Virus record (IMG/VR): IMGVR_UViG_3300020172_001601
Location: 276,342 to 340,341 of that record
Reading direction: 5' to 3' (one strand)
Length of the DNA stretch: 64,000 bases
Source of the DNA: a virus
Part shown: positions 46,323 to 56,889 of the stretch, piece by piece
Numbering within the stretch: position 1 is the stretch's first letter
How the letters are laid out: each line of letters starts with the position of its first letter
The notes under the pieces: generated by a model
Told to the model about the DNA's origin: nothing
What the model saw: only the letters and a program-made list of their open reading frames with translations
The model's database searches: none
Translations under genes and position numbers: made by a program

Positions 46323-47789
46323 ATGGCTTGTACAGTAGATTGTCTTCAAACATATGGTTGTGGAGCGCCACAAGAGCCTACACCTGGAGCTATTTTTGCG
46401 CCATATTTGAAGCTGGAATTTGGCGGCGGTCAAGTTATCACAGTCGGAAATGCTTCGGCTCCTCCTGACAACCATGCGACTATCAGTTCGTTTCAATATG
46501 GCTTTGGTCCTGGAACGCCCGGTTATGGTGCGGACTTTGAGATTATTGACCAAGGCGGCGTCATGTACAGAAGGATCATTAAGGCTCTGAATAAGACCAT
46601 TACTAGGGCCAATGATGAAGTGTTAGGCACACACTTTGATTTTGGATGGATCATCAAAAGTTGTGATGGACAGGTGCAATTACAAACAGCATACACCATG
46701 ACTGGCAAGAAGCTCCACGGTATGTTTACAGGAGTGGAGCAGACCTATGAAGGTGGTAAAGTAAAGCTCAAGTTTAGACTTGAAGGACCGCAAAATCGCA
46801 TTCCTGACGTTCGCCACGACGATACTGAAGGGGACGAGGCTCAAAAAATTACATTGAAAGAAGCGTTGAGAGAACTGTTCACGGAAAACCATCCTAAGTT
46901 CACTGATATTCAATTTCGCAGTAAAGATGATGGCGAACTTAAATTCAAAGAATCTGATGGTGGGGAAGACGGACCTAAAGGTGCATGGCCGATAAATCAA
47001 CAAAATCCATTGGCGGCGGCTAGAACATGGTTAAGTTCTGTTTCCACAGAGAATGATCGAGGCATTTTAATTTGTTATGATCCTGATACTTCATCTATCA
47101 TTTTTCAGGAAGACAAAACAGAAACACAATGTTGTGGACAAAACATTGCAACCTATATCGTCAATGGTGGAAATTGCTCGCCTGTACTGGAATTTAACCC
47201 AACCATCAAATGGCCTTTAGGCTTCGTTCCTGGTGGTGGTGCGACTACAGGTGGCAATGCCAGCGGTGCCAATGATGCTTATGTAGAGCCAACAATAGAT
47301 GTGCAAAATGCAGGAACTCAAACTGGTCCTGCGATTCAACAGCATGAATGGATGTGGAGACACCCAGACTCTTTGTCTACAGGAGCATCTCAGGGAAATG
47401 CTGCCCACATGGAAGCCAACAAGAATGTTGAACACATTCCAGGCTTTAGTGCCGAATTGAAGATTCATGGCGATCCTGGATACGCCGATCCGATCTATAT
47501 GATGGCTAAGACAATATCCATTATTGTAATCAATCCTTTTCACATTAACGATCAATGTACTTGGATAACAAAACCTAATTGCAATGCGATCATGAGCAAT
47601 AAGAAATATCGAATTCAAGGTGTAAGTCACCAAATCACTGGTGGTAGTTTTGTGACAACACTAAAAGTTTTCGTGGAACAACCCAACAAAGACATTGACG
47701 CAAGTGATGCTTTGGGCGGCAATGGTTGCGGAACTGAAACATTTGGAGACGATCCAGGTGGTTCATTCGCAACGGACGCCAACGAATAA
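46323..47789 (+). CDS. Baseplate hub protein (gp27/gpD-like), 488 aa
   Basis: ATG 46323, four bases after the previous stop. Beta-rich N-terminal domain with FQYGFGPGTPGYGADFEI and GVEQTYEGGKVKLKF, a helical insert, and a C-terminal domain with MMAKTISIIVINPF and YRIQGVSHQITGGSFVTTLK, typical of hub proteins that carry the spike. Upstream of the gp5/VgrG-like gene, as expected. Confidence 0.75.
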   Translation: MACTVDCLQTYGCGAPQEPTPGAIFAPYLKLEFGGGQVITVGNASAPPDNHATISSFQYGFGPGTPGYGADFEIIDQGGVMYRRIIKALNKTITRANDEVLGTHFDFGWIIKSCDGQVQLQTAYTMTGKKLHGMFTGVEQTYEGGKVKLKFRLEGPQNRIPDVRHDDTEGDEAQKITLKEALRELFTENHPKFTDIQFRSKDDGELKFKESDGGEDGPKGAWPINQQNPLAAARTWLSSVSTENDRGILICYDPDTSSIIFQEDKTETQCCGQNIATYIVNGGNCSPVLEFNPTIKWPLGFVPGGGATTGGNASGANDAYVEPTIDVQNAGTQTGPAIQQHEWMWRHPDSLSTGASQGNAAHMEANKNVEHIPGFSAELKIHGDPGYADPIYMMAKTISIIVINPFHINDQCTWITKPNCNAIMSNKKYRIQGVSHQITGGSFVTTLKVFVEQPNKDIDASDALGGNGCGTETFGDDPGGSFATDANE

Positions 47790-47799
47790 GGAGAATTAA

Positions 47800-49986
47800 A
47801 TGTCATTAGCAAGACAAGATTATGTAGAGCTACTAGAACGTCGCATTGCTTCTCTTGAGAATCAAATCGGTGGAGTAGCATACAACATGAAATCAGTCGC
47901 AAGACAAGAGCTTGTGGCCAATGCTACCGTTGTAGAACAAGCAGAAATGCAATTCGGCATGTATACAGCGTTATGTATAGAAACAATTGACATTTGGAAG
48001 CAGAACCGAGTTCGCTTCTTTTCTCCTTTGTTCCACGATCAAAAGATGACCGTCAAGAAATTGCCGTGGGCAAGTCCAGTCTCTAATCTGGGCGGCTTCG
48101 ATGACTGTGGAGCCACTTGGGTTCCACCGGCTGGTTCGACGGTTTGCATCATGTTCGAGAACGGAAACCGTGCGTCCCCATACTACATCGGAACGACATG
48201 GCATAGAAACCGTGGTCCCGATGGGCAGCACAATTGGGGCTACAACATTGAAGAATACTACAAGATTTGGGACGGTAAACGCAAAGGGTATTTGGTTGGC
48301 CCCGACGATGGTTCTCAAGTATTTCCACCTTGGAATACAGAAAACTATAACGGGTTCGATCTGTCGTCTCTTGTTGACTTTGCCGACAACCCTGAAGCAC
48401 AAAAGTTAATCACCTATCCAAACATCTTTGGCATCAAAACCCCAGAGAAGCATTACATCAAGATGGTGGATGGTGATCCAAAGTGCAATAGAAAATGGAA
48501 GCGGTTTGAAATCATGTCCAGTTGTGGAAACTGGATCATGCTTAAAGACGATCACTTGCATTATGCAGGGCAGTGGGCGCACCCACAGTGCGGGGTTCCA
48601 GATGGAGAAACAAGTTGCGTAGAAGACGCAGACAATAGTTCTCAAGAAGACAAACTAAGGGGTGGATTCGGTATTCAAGGATTGAATACTGAGGTTCAGG
48701 GAGAAATCACAGTCAAGACTGTGGCTGATGCCGAAGAAGAAGCGAACACAACAGATATAACGCCAAAAACAGGAAAGAAGAAAGAAGAAGTTCCTTGCGA
48801 GGGCAAAAAGAGCAATAGCAAGATTATTGGTGGACACCCTTCTACTGGTGCGCCAAATACGAAACACTACAAGTCTCAGGTTGGAGCAAACCCATTCTTC
48901 AAGCATCGTCAAGAATGTCGTCCATACAAGGGACCACCAACTCCACAGAACAATACTTGTGATTTACCTCAAAGCGGCATTCAGATTATGTCGATTAGCG
49001 GACACACGTTCGTTATGGACGATTCTGTTGAGGAACCATCGGGAGAGCCAACTTGGGATAGAGAGTTTGATTTCGGTTGTAATGACCATTATGTGGGCCG
49101 AACGTATTGGAAGTCTGCCACGGGCCATCTCATTGAGATAAGTGATGTGGAAAGTCCTCCAGGCGATGATGGGGCCAAATTGCGTGGCAAAGACAACTAT
49201 ATCAAGATTTTGACTGCCACTGGCAACAAAATCGAGTTAAACGATCACACAGAGTCCCAGAAGGACTGTCCTGGTTGCCCGCCAAACATTGCCGGTTCTG
49301 AACGTGGCATTCACCTAAGAAGCACTAGCAATCACACCATTGATATGGTGGATGAGACGAATGAGCAATGCGCTCCATGTCGTATGGAAGGCGGCGTGCC
49401 GATTCCGAAGGCGAAGAAGGCTTTCGTTAGAATCCGCACAGGGTATGGTCTGGAGATGAAGTATCATGATGATGATAGCCAAGAAGAGACAAAGCAACAA
49501 TACATTCAAATATTCTGCCCTCAAAAAGACAACGAAGAACGTGGTCCGCACATTCACAGGTATCAGGAAGCCCCATCGGGTCCAGGTCTTGTATTCCTGC
49601 GTGTAGGTGGAAACTACATTGTTTCAACTTACGACAACCACATTACCATTGTGGGCGACGAAGAGAAAAATCCGTCAGATTTGATGGAGATAGTAACCAG
49701 AACCAACCTCGTATATACCAAAGACGTATACCTCAACATCACCGACAAACTCCATCTGTTTTATGCCAAGGAAGTCATATTGCTACTGGCCGGTGAGGAT
49801 TGCAGTCCTCCTCCGGGTTGCGGGGGTTGTGGTGGTCCAGACCCGTGCTTCGGAGCCGTTATTGTTTACGACTTCTGTACTGGCTGCGTGAGGATTAGTG
49901 ACCGTGTATTTGCCAGCACATCTGCAAAGGCACAACAATTGTCAATCTTCCAGTTGGCACCGTTCATGAAATGCCCACCATGCTAA
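47800..49986 (+). CDS. Baseplate spike (gp5/VgrG-like) protein, 728 aa
   Basis: ATG 47800 behind AAGGAG. N-terminal OB-fold-like domain (WASPVSNLGGFDDCGATWVP and GSTVCIMFENGNRASPYYIG), then long beta-strand repeats with KRGI-like turns (e.g. RGIHLRSTSNHTIDMVDETN) consistent with a trimeric beta-helix, and a Cys-rich C-terminus (PPPGCGGCGGPDPC) that could bind a metal at the tip. It punctures the cell envelope on contraction. Confidence 0.78.
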   Translation: MSLARQDYVELLERRIASLENQIGGVAYNMKSVARQELVANATVVEQAEMQFGMYTALCIETIDIWKQNRVRFFSPLFHDQKMTVKKLPWASPVSNLGGFDDCGATWVPPAGSTVCIMFENGNRASPYYIGTTWHRNRGPDGQHNWGYNIEEYYKIWDGKRKGYLVGPDDGSQVFPPWNTENYNGFDLSSLVDFADNPEAQKLITYPNIFGIKTPEKHYIKMVDGDPKCNRKWKRFEIMSSCGNWIMLKDDHLHYAGQWAHPQCGVPDGETSCVEDADNSSQEDKLRGGFGIQGLNTEVQGEITVKTVADAEEEANTTDITPKTGKKKEEVPCEGKKSNSKIIGGHPSTGAPNTKHYKSQVGANPFFKHRQECRPYKGPPTPQNNTCDLPQSGIQIMSISGHTFVMDDSVEEPSGEPTWDREFDFGCNDHYVGRTYWKSATGHLIEISDVESPPGDDGAKLRGKDNYIKILTATGNKIELNDHTESQKDCPGCPPNIAGSERGIHLRSTSNHTIDMVDETNEQCAPCRMEGGVPIPKAKKAFVRIRTGYGLEMKYHDDDSQEETKQQYIQIFCPQKDNEERGPHIHRYQEAPSGPGLVFLRVGGNYIVSTYDNHITIVGDEEKNPSDLMEIVTRTNLVYTKDVYLNITDKLHLFYAKEVILLLAGEDCSPPPGCGGCGGPDPCFGAVIVYDFCTGCVRISDRVFASTSAKAQQLSIFQLAPFMKCPPC

Positions 49987-49996
49987 TGGAGATTAA

Positions 49997-50419
49997 ATGA
50001 GATTATTCCTCGGCGTACCATATCCTATCGTAAAGAATGCAAGGGGCTTCCTTTATTCTCAGGATGGGATTGACCAGATTAAATCCGATATGTTGGTTCT
50101 TTTGTTGACCAATCCAGGCGAACGGGTGATGAACCCGACTTTCGGCACTCCACTGCGCAAGTTGATTTTCGAGCCTAATGATGTTGCACTAAGACTTCAG
50201 GCAAAAAACATGATAATCAACTCAATTAAGAAGTGGGAGCCACGAATTGCCGTCACGAACATTGAAGTTAGCTCGAAGATTGACAAGAACTCCTTAAACA
50301 AAGCAGAGCAAAAACAAGACCTTGAGCATATTTTGTTCATCCGAATTATTTTCGTGGACCCACAAAACATTAAAGAAGTGCAAGAATTACTGCTCGAAGT
50401 GCCACTAGGGGGAACATAA
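49997..50419 (+). CDS. Baseplate wedge protein gp25-like, 140 aa
   Basis: ATG 49997 behind GGAGATTAA. Length and NPGERVMNPTFGTPLRKLIFEPN with KKWEPRIAVTNIEV (the EPR motif) fit the gp25/lysozyme-like wedge family. Directly precedes the gp6-like gene, whose start overlaps its stop (TAATG). Structural role in initiating the sheath. Confidence 0.85.
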   Translation: MRLFLGVPYPIVKNARGFLYSQDGIDQIKSDMLVLLLTNPGERVMNPTFGTPLRKLIFEPNDVALRLQAKNMIINSIKKWEPRIAVTNIEVSSKIDKNSLNKAEQKQDLEHILFIRIIFVDPQNIKEVQELLLEVPLGGT

Positions 50420-51975
50420 TGGCGACCAATAACTGCCCGTTTGACATTACACCATATACTCAGTCGCAAATTATCACGACTCCGAACATCTTTAATTTGA
50501 ACTATACAAATCAAGATTTCTGGTCGATGAAAACCCGATTGATTGAATTCACAAGACAGAAGTTTGACAAGGAATTTTCAGACTTCGTAGAGTCGTCGCT
50601 TGCCATTATGCTCATCGAAAATTGGGCGTTTTTGGCTGATACTCTGTCTTTCAAAATGGACCAAATTGCCAATGAAGTATTCATTGACACCGTTACAGAA
50701 GCAGAAAACGCATTTCGGTTGGCAAAGCTAGTTGGCTTTAAGCCACAGCCACCTATTGCTGCAAGAATGCTATGGACTGCGAGTCTGAATAATCCGGTTT
50801 TGACTGATGTGGTCATTCCTGCTCCGTTTGATTTGAAAATCAGCACTGGCAACAAACAACTATCAATTGAACTATTCCCTGCTGACGCTGACAACAACCC
50901 TATCTTCGACCAGGATATTTTGATTCCTGCCGGTGGCGTGGTGAATGCCAGTATCGTCGGATTGGAAGGCATTACCCGCCTGTTGGAAACAAATGGCAAT
51001 GGAACAGTAGCCCAGACAATCACACTAGAAGAATTCCCTGTAATCTACGACTCGGTTCGAGTGCAGGTCGATGGCGTATTGTGGACTCAGGTTGATTATT
51101 TCACCGACTCTCAGCCACGAAGAGAATACCGACTGGAGTTCAATTCCAATTATCAAGCATTCGTGATTTTTGGAAACAATCGAGCCGGATTGATTCCTTC
51201 TCAGGGAAGCAAAATTTTAATCACTTACCGCAAGGGTGGTGGTTCAATTGGAAACATCGTCAGTGGAACCATTGAAAAACAAACCATTGTCAATGTTCCC
51301 GGACTCTCTTTCAGTGTGCCTATTGGTTTAAGAAATTACACCAAAGGTGAATTTGGTTATGACGGCGACACGATTGAAGACATCAGAAATAAATTGCCAG
51401 CCTGGGTAAGAGCGCAAAATCGAGCAGTCACCGGATTAGATTACAAGACGTTGACCGATCAGTTTGCTACGGCTTACCAGGGTCAAATCGGTAAATCCAC
51501 AGCAGTATTAAGAAACTATGGTTGCTCTGGCAACATCGTTGACTTGTATGTTTTGGCATTGAATGGAAATGACAAGTTGCAGGAAGCAAGCAATGAGCTA
51601 AAGGTAGAATTAGAGAACTACATAGATTCCTTAAAGATGTTTACAGATCACGTCTGTATTCGTGATGGGCAAGTAGTGGTTGTCGATACAGGACTTGATG
51701 TTGTGCTGGATCGGTTTTACCGAAAGTTTGAAGATGAATTGAGAATCAAAATTCAAAGAAGGCTTGATTCTTTCTTTGCATTGAAAAATTGGGAATACGG
51801 TCAGACCCTAAGAGATTCAGACATGATTAAGTCTCTTTCCGACTTGAAAGAGATTCAGAGATACGAAGTAAATTTCGTTACGAACGATGCCGACAATGGT
51901 GGGAGCAGAGTGACAACTAAGTTCTACGAAATCATCCGGCCCGACACAACGGATATTACATTCACATACGAGTAA
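50419..51975 (+). CDS. Baseplate J/gp6-like wedge protein, 518 aa
   Basis: ATG 50419. A helical start, beta domains, RAQNRAVTGLDYKTLTDQF in the middle and DTGLDVVLDRFYRKFEDELR near the end follow the baseplate J (P2) / T4 gp6 layout. It dimerises to form the wedge ring around the hub. Confidence 0.82.
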   Translation: MATNNCPFDITPYTQSQIITTPNIFNLNYTNQDFWSMKTRLIEFTRQKFDKEFSDFVESSLAIMLIENWAFLADTLSFKMDQIANEVFIDTVTEAENAFRLAKLVGFKPQPPIAARMLWTASLNNPVLTDVVIPAPFDLKISTGNKQLSIELFPADADNNPIFDQDILIPAGGVVNASIVGLEGITRLLETNGNGTVAQTITLEEFPVIYDSVRVQVDGVLWTQVDYFTDSQPRREYRLEFNSNYQAFVIFGNNRAGLIPSQGSKILITYRKGGGSIGNIVSGTIEKQTIVNVPGLSFSVPIGLRNYTKGEFGYDGDTIEDIRNKLPAWVRAQNRAVTGLDYKTLTDQFATAYQGQIGKSTAVLRNYGCSGNIVDLYVLALNGNDKLQEASNELKVELENYIDSLKMFTDHVCIRDGQVVVVDTGLDVVLDRFYRKFEDELRIKIQRRLDSFFALKNWEYGQTLRDSDMIKSLSDLKEIQRYEVNFVTNDADNGGSRVTTKFYEIIRPDTTDITFTYE

Positions 51976-51985
51976 GGAGAAGGTT

Positions 51986-54900
51986 GTGGCGATACTGACA
52001 ATAAATGACAACCCGTCTATTTCGGACACGATTGTATTCACTTTGTATACACCGGATGCCCAAGGCTGCTTCACGTCCAATCCTTACAAAGTCAATCGTC
52101 TTGTCATCTATTATGTAGAACGTGATTTCACCAGTGGTAACTTAAATGAGTATCAAAACAAGACCTATGACTTAGCAAAACTAAAGGCTGCTGAAGTTGC
52201 CGAGGCCACAGCTTGTGCCACGCCAAATGATGCAAATATAGCAGAAGCCAAAAGACTTCGAGCCATTGCAGAAAGCAATGTGACGGTTTCGCCATTCTTC
52301 TTCAATGAAGCATCTCCAGTTCACATCGTAGGCAATGATAGTTTCCCGGCATGGCTCTCCACTGATCTGGACAACACCTTTGTCGATTTAGTTGATGGAG
52401 TCTTTGGTCAATACACCTACACATGGCAACCACAAGGTATGCGTGAAGGTGACTATTTCATTTGTTGGACTTGGACACCGTTGATTGCTGGCGACAGCTT
52501 GTCGGCCCATGTTAGGTTTACCCTAAAGGGCGACACACAAACCACCACCAGCATTCCATCGCACTTTACCAATCCAGATAAATATGAAACGCTGCTTGAG
52601 CGATACACTCCCGATATGTTCAAGATGGTCATATCAGAAAATGACCGTACACCTGACGTATTGGATAAATTCAATAAAGCAGTTGCGTTGGGATTCAACA
52701 CCTTAGAAGACCTGGGCAATCAGATTGTCGATCTTCAAGATGCCAACTCAATTCATGAAGCCTTAATCCCATATTTGTCCAATTTGTTTGATCTCAAACT
52801 GAAGACAGACGACCCTACACGTTGGAGAGGTCAAATCAAACGTGCCGTTCCGTTATACAAAATGAAAGGAACAAAAAAGGGTTTGGCCGAAGCGTTAGAA
52901 CATGCAGCTATCACCATGATGGGATTGACCCAATTATGGGAGGTCACTTCATCTTACACATGGCAAGAAGTGGTCAAGTTCGATGGAACAAGCGATACCT
53001 TTGAGCTTGAAAAAGTTGCATTGCCTATTGATTACGACAATTTTGAATTGTGGCTACGACCTGCGGACAGCACGACATGGATTCCTTTAAGTTCTGATTA
53101 TGTTGAGTTTCTAACTAGCGATGGCACAACCTATATGACTTGGGCAGGAAGCGGCCTGTCTATTGAGCCTATTGATCTATTAGAGGGAGATGAAATCAGG
53201 GTTCTGTACAAGTATGCAGAAGTTGCCGATCCCACCACCCAAGCAATAGAAAACTATGTTAGGTCATTGCCCTTAATGGACCAACGAGATGAACGAGATC
53301 AAGTTTATCCTTTGAAGAATTGGAATGTCCGAGTAATCCCTGAAAATGATTCGATGTTTGACTTAGTGATTCCAACTCGCCATCCATACCATGAATTTTT
53401 GGTATATGGAAAGGTGCGAACTGAATTCCCATATAGTGAAAACATCTACAACATGGAAGAATACAACGGCAGTATTCGCAACTCTAAATTGCCTTGCGAT
53501 ATTGACCGCAACTTCGTTGATCCATGCACTGCATGTATTAGCAGCAACTACAACATCGACTTGGAAATTGAAAACTTATCAGATGATCGCATTCTTGAAG
53601 CAAAGGAAGTTCTTCGAGAATTTTCGCCGTTTCATGCTGTGCTGCACACTTTCAATTTTATTGGTGGCATCAACGAATTCGTTGAATCTCCAATCGAAGA
53701 AGTAGAAGCCTTAGTATCCATGCAAGGCAGTGAGTTTGTTATTGCTGGTGAGGGCCAACAATACTTCAACCGAATCATGAGATTGGTTGAGACGACTGGC
53801 ATTCTTAGAGATGAACTGGCAGACAAAACGGTTGCTGTGGCAACTACCACGGGAACAGCATACAACGATGAAGTTGTATTGTTCTGTCCTGACTTGCAAT
53901 TAAATCGAATTGGAATGGCATTAGATGGCAGTGCCACAATGACTGTGTTTGCTCCGTCGCTTCTCGCTGGCGGCTACACGGTAGACAATCCGAGGGGTAA
54001 TGCTGCATCGGTTTCTGGTGCCATCAATGTAAACTTAATGGTGACAAGCAATCAGGCTTTTACTTTTGACATCGACAATTTGGTGTTGGATGGAACACTG
54101 TGCAACATTGCCCAAGACAACATCTTTGTCATTTCAGATGCTACTCAAGATTTTGGACTGCTGGGAACCCAATCAACATTTGACGTAGATCAAGGAACTG
54201 CAATAACTGCATGGAAAGTTTTGATTCCGGCTTATAGCGGCACGCCATATGTGATTAAAAACGTACAACCAGATGGAAGTTTGGTTTTAACCAATGATGG
54301 CACGTTGCCTAGCAATAATGCTTCCAATGTAACTTACAGTTTGATTCGCAACCTGACAACAATTGTCACAAGTACAGTTGGTGAGTTTAACGTCACTAAG
54401 CGTGGTCGTGTGACTGCTTTGAGTAGTTCAGTGTTGCCAATTCGCAATGCAATCCGACTGGATAATACATTCCAAAAGATCAACTTGGAAGAATACCCAA
54501 TTCTTGAATTTGTAGATGGCACAACTGACCAGTATTACATCGGCAAATATTATGACAATATGGGCAACAACCGGGGCGACATCAACAACACCAACTTGCG
54601 GGTCAACCAAAAAGTTGCCGAAAAACAAGTTGGCTACCTGCATTATCGAGGCTTAAAGCTACAGATGGCAGGCAATTTAGAGTCCAGTCTGGGAATCCAG
54701 AACGGTGCTAACTCTCTTGTAGTTGTGGACGAAGGTGTTGAAAACAATGAATTTAGAGAGAATTTCGTTGTTGTTATTGGGTCTGACAGCTACTTCATGG
54801 ATCAAATAGACGGCGATAATCCATCAGGATTTACGACGTTTACATTGTCTGGCAACCCTTATTGGTGGAAAACATTAAATCTGGGTGGAACATCCGTCAG

Positions 54901-55150
54901 CGTGACTATTTACAAATACACAAAGAATGGTGCAACTATAGCTGGACAGCAATTCAATTTGCCCGCACATACTTTCCGTACATTGGATCGGGCTGGACGC
55001 CCTGTGATTGATCGAGTGGATCAAGACGGGACGGTAACTGGATTAAGTCTGCCTGAAGGGAATCAAATTAACGAATTCGTTCAACAAACTGAGGGGATCA
55101 CCTTTAGCATTGAATATGCTGACGGAACGACCGAACAAGGAGAGATATGA
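51986..55150 (+). CDS. Large tail protein with gpI-like domain, 1,054 aa
   Basis: GTG 51986 behind AAGGAGAAG. N-terminal Ig-like region, then residues about 205-310 (LLERYTPDMFKMVISENDRT, then DDPTRWRGQIKRAVPLYKMKGTKKGLAEAL) matching the KGT motif of P2 gpI/T4 gp7-type tail proteins. A long beta-rich C-terminal half with Asp/Asn/Gly turns follows and looks like fibre or adhesin modules. It probably joins the wedge to the fibres. Confidence 0.7.
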   Translation: MAILTINDNPSISDTIVFTLYTPDAQGCFTSNPYKVNRLVIYYVERDFTSGNLNEYQNKTYDLAKLKAAEVAEATACATPNDANIAEAKRLRAIAESNVTVSPFFFNEASPVHIVGNDSFPAWLSTDLDNTFVDLVDGVFGQYTYTWQPQGMREGDYFICWTWTPLIAGDSLSAHVRFTLKGDTQTTTSIPSHFTNPDKYETLLERYTPDMFKMVISENDRTPDVLDKFNKAVALGFNTLEDLGNQIVDLQDANSIHEALIPYLSNLFDLKLKTDDPTRWRGQIKRAVPLYKMKGTKKGLAEALEHAAITMMGLTQLWEVTSSYTWQEVVKFDGTSDTFELEKVALPIDYDNFELWLRPADSTTWIPLSSDYVEFLTSDGTTYMTWAGSGLSIEPIDLLEGDEIRVLYKYAEVADPTTQAIENYVRSLPLMDQRDERDQVYPLKNWNVRVIPENDSMFDLVIPTRHPYHEFLVYGKVRTEFPYSENIYNMEEYNGSIRNSKLPCDIDRNFVDPCTACISSNYNIDLEIENLSDDRILEAKEVLREFSPFHAVLHTFNFIGGINEFVESPIEEVEALVSMQGSEFVIAGEGQQYFNRIMRLVETTGILRDELADKTVAVATTTGTAYNDEVVLFCPDLQLNRIGMALDGSATMTVFAPSLLAGGYTVDNPRGNAASVSGAINVNLMVTSNQAFTFDIDNLVLDGTLCNIAQDNIFVISDATQDFGLLGTQSTFDVDQGTAITAWKVLIPAYSGTPYVIKNVQPDGSLVLTNDGTLPSNNASNVTYSLIRNLTTIVTSTVGEFNVTKRGRVTALSSSVLPIRNAIRLDNTFQKINLEEYPILEFVDGTTDQYYIGKYYDNMGNNRGDINNTNLRVNQKVAEKQVGYLHYRGLKLQMAGNLESSLGIQNGANSLVVVDEGVENNEFRENFVVVIGSDSYFMDQIDGDNPSGFTTFTLSGNPYWWKTLNLGGTSVSVTIYKYTKNGATIAGQQFNLPAHTFRTLDRAGRPVIDRVDQDGTVTGLSLPEGNQINEFVQQTEGITFSIEYADGTTEQGEI

Positions 55151-55626
55151 TAGAAATTACTGACGGGCTGAAGCCCTGCGGGTTCGTCCAAGCTATAATT
55201 GATTATGAATCCGGCGAACGAAAGATCGTTGAATTCCCCAATACTGTATTGACGAAAGGGCGAGAAGCCCTAGCTTCTTGTTTGGCTCGTGACATCGGTG
55301 ATGGATTCAACTTCTATGTCAATCGAATGTTATTTGGCGACGGCGGCACAGCAGACGGTTCCACTAAATTTGTGGCGACCAGTCGAAATGGTTTGTTTGG
55401 AATTACCCAAGCCAGCAAACCAGTTGTAGCCTCAGTTGATCCCAATATTCCTTCGCAAGTGATTTTCACATCTGTTATTGCTTTCTCCGAAGCTAATGGT
55501 GCAGTTCTTAACGAAATGGCACTTCAAATGGCAAGCGGGAATCTATACAGCATGGTGACGTTCCCAGACTTAACCAAGACTGCACAAATGCAGATCACTT
55601 GGAATTGGCGATTAACTTTTGTATAA
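55147..55626 (+). CDS. Baseplate/tail protein, 159 aa
   Basis: ATG 55147 in an overlap with the previous gene. ERKIVEFPNTVLTKGREALA and YVNRMLFGDGGTADG recur in phage tail proteins located near fibre genes. Beta-rich. Likely a fibre adaptor. Confidence 0.65.
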   Translation: MIEITDGLKPCGFVQAIIDYESGERKIVEFPNTVLTKGREALASCLARDIGDGFNFYVNRMLFGDGGTADGSTKFVATSRNGLFGITQASKPVVASVDPNIPSQVIFTSVIAFSEANGAVLNEMALQMASGNLYSMVTFPDLTKTAQMQITWNWRLTFV

Positions 55627-55640
55627 ACACAGGAATAAAA

Positions 55641-55988
55641 ATGAAGAATTTTTGGTTAGAAAGAGCAGAGAAGAAAGAAGCCGCAGCAATGGAGCAAAGC
55701 ATTGAGAAGATTCTCGATACTTACTTTAGCTATGTAATCACCCCATTGACAATGGACACATGCGGCCCTTGTAGCACAATTACTGTAAGTATTGGATATT
55801 TGCCAACAAGCCTTTATGCTTCAATCGGCACAGTGGTTGCCTCTATTGACGCAGATGGTTTTGCACGAGATGCGGGCAACACAATGATTACTTGTAGTCC
55901 ACAGCTTACTGGCTTTGTCTATACAGACTCATCTTTTCAGAAAGAATCAGAACGTGTCGAAGCTCAAGGCTGGGTTTTGGACGTTTAA
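55641..55988 (+). CDS. Unknown tail-region protein, 115 aa
   Basis: ATG 55641 behind ACAGGAAT. Helical N-terminus (LERAEKKEAAAMEQSIEKIL), then a strand-rich Cys-containing domain (CGPCSTITVSIGYLPTSLYA). CGPC resembles a thioredoxin site, but neither the length nor the flanks fit that fold. Function unknown. Confidence 0.6.
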   Translation: MKNFWLERAEKKEAAAMEQSIEKILDTYFSYVITPLTMDTCGPCSTITVSIGYLPTSLYASIGTVVASIDADGFARDAGNTMITCSPQLTGFVYTDSSFQKESERVEAQGWVLDV

Positions 55989-56016
55989 GCAATAGATAAG
56001 ATAATCAAGGAGAGCC

Positions 56017-56868
56017 ATGCCAGATTTAAGCCAATTACCAGTACCGCTATACAGCGCAGATCAGCCGTACCATTGGGAATATGACAATTTGCCGTTGAAG
56101 ACTCTGGCAGACAGAGACTTAATCATCAACGCCGAAGTCGATGTCCAAGGAGCGGTTCTGCGTGAAACCGCAGGCACACAGGGTACATTGGCTAATCGCT
56201 TGGCTCAATCCATTGATGAAGATGGCAATTTGCTTCCTGATGCTGTCGATCAGGCTGCACATAATATTGCCGAGCATACAGATGGCACAAAAAGTGTATC
56301 AGGCCCAGAATTAGCTGACTATATTGCTCTAGGGTTTCCCACCTTAACTAACCCTGTGGGCTTTGTCAGAATGCTTGCCTCTGAACGAGACAAGCTGGCC
56401 CTGATAGCTGATGAAGCTACAAATTTGATGATGTCAGTTGAGACAATATCGAATATAGTGCTTTTTGAAGAAGGCACGGTAGAATTTGTATCTTCAGAAA
56501 GCGTCAATTGGGAAGTTGAAGCACCAAACAAGGTCAAGGCTGTACTAACAATCTCGACCGAGTTTGCTCATCGACACTATTACGATCTGACGCCGATAAT
56601 GCTACCGACAAACGATCTAGTGCCTATTGACTACAAACTCTTCAAGGTTACTTCAACGTCTACGCCATATATCGAGGACAGTCTTCGTGTATATGTTAAC
56701 GGAGTTCGATTGAACCGCAACTACAGCGTTTATTATCCAAGCAATCCAATTTCAACATGGAGCTTGAATGCTTTCACCGCTGATGCCGCAAACGGCTTGT
56801 TCACCCTGAGCAATCCAATTACCGATGAAGATATTATCCAGATCGACTTCGACGAAGCCTTAACCTAA
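56017..56868 (+). CDS. Probable tail fibre or collar protein, 283 aa
   Basis: ATG 56017 behind AAGGAGAGCC. PYHWEYDNLPLKTLADRDLI and AAHNIAEHTDGTKSVSGPEL occur as a repeat-like sequence, followed by a beta-rich end (YKLFKVTSTSTPYIEDSLRV, VYVNGVRLNRNYSVYYPSNP). Typical of trimeric fibres in composition. Attachment role inferred from position. Confidence 0.6.
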   Translation: MPDLSQLPVPLYSADQPYHWEYDNLPLKTLADRDLIINAEVDVQGAVLRETAGTQGTLANRLAQSIDEDGNLLPDAVDQAAHNIAEHTDGTKSVSGPELADYIALGFPTLTNPVGFVRMLASERDKLALIADEATNLMMSVETISNIVLFEEGTVEFVSSESVNWEVEAPNKVKAVLTISTEFAHRHYYDLTPIMLPTNDLVPIDYKLFKVTSTSTPYIEDSLRVYVNGVRLNRNYSVYYPSNPISTWSLNAFTADAANGLFTLSNPITDEDIIQIDFDEALT

Positions 56869-56889
56869 TCTCCAATCAGGAGAATCAAT

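Noticed and set aside
55641-55988. Third thioredoxin because of CGPC
   Set aside because: The flanking sequence lacks the Trp and cis-Pro context and the fold length; the site is in a beta-rich tail-region protein.
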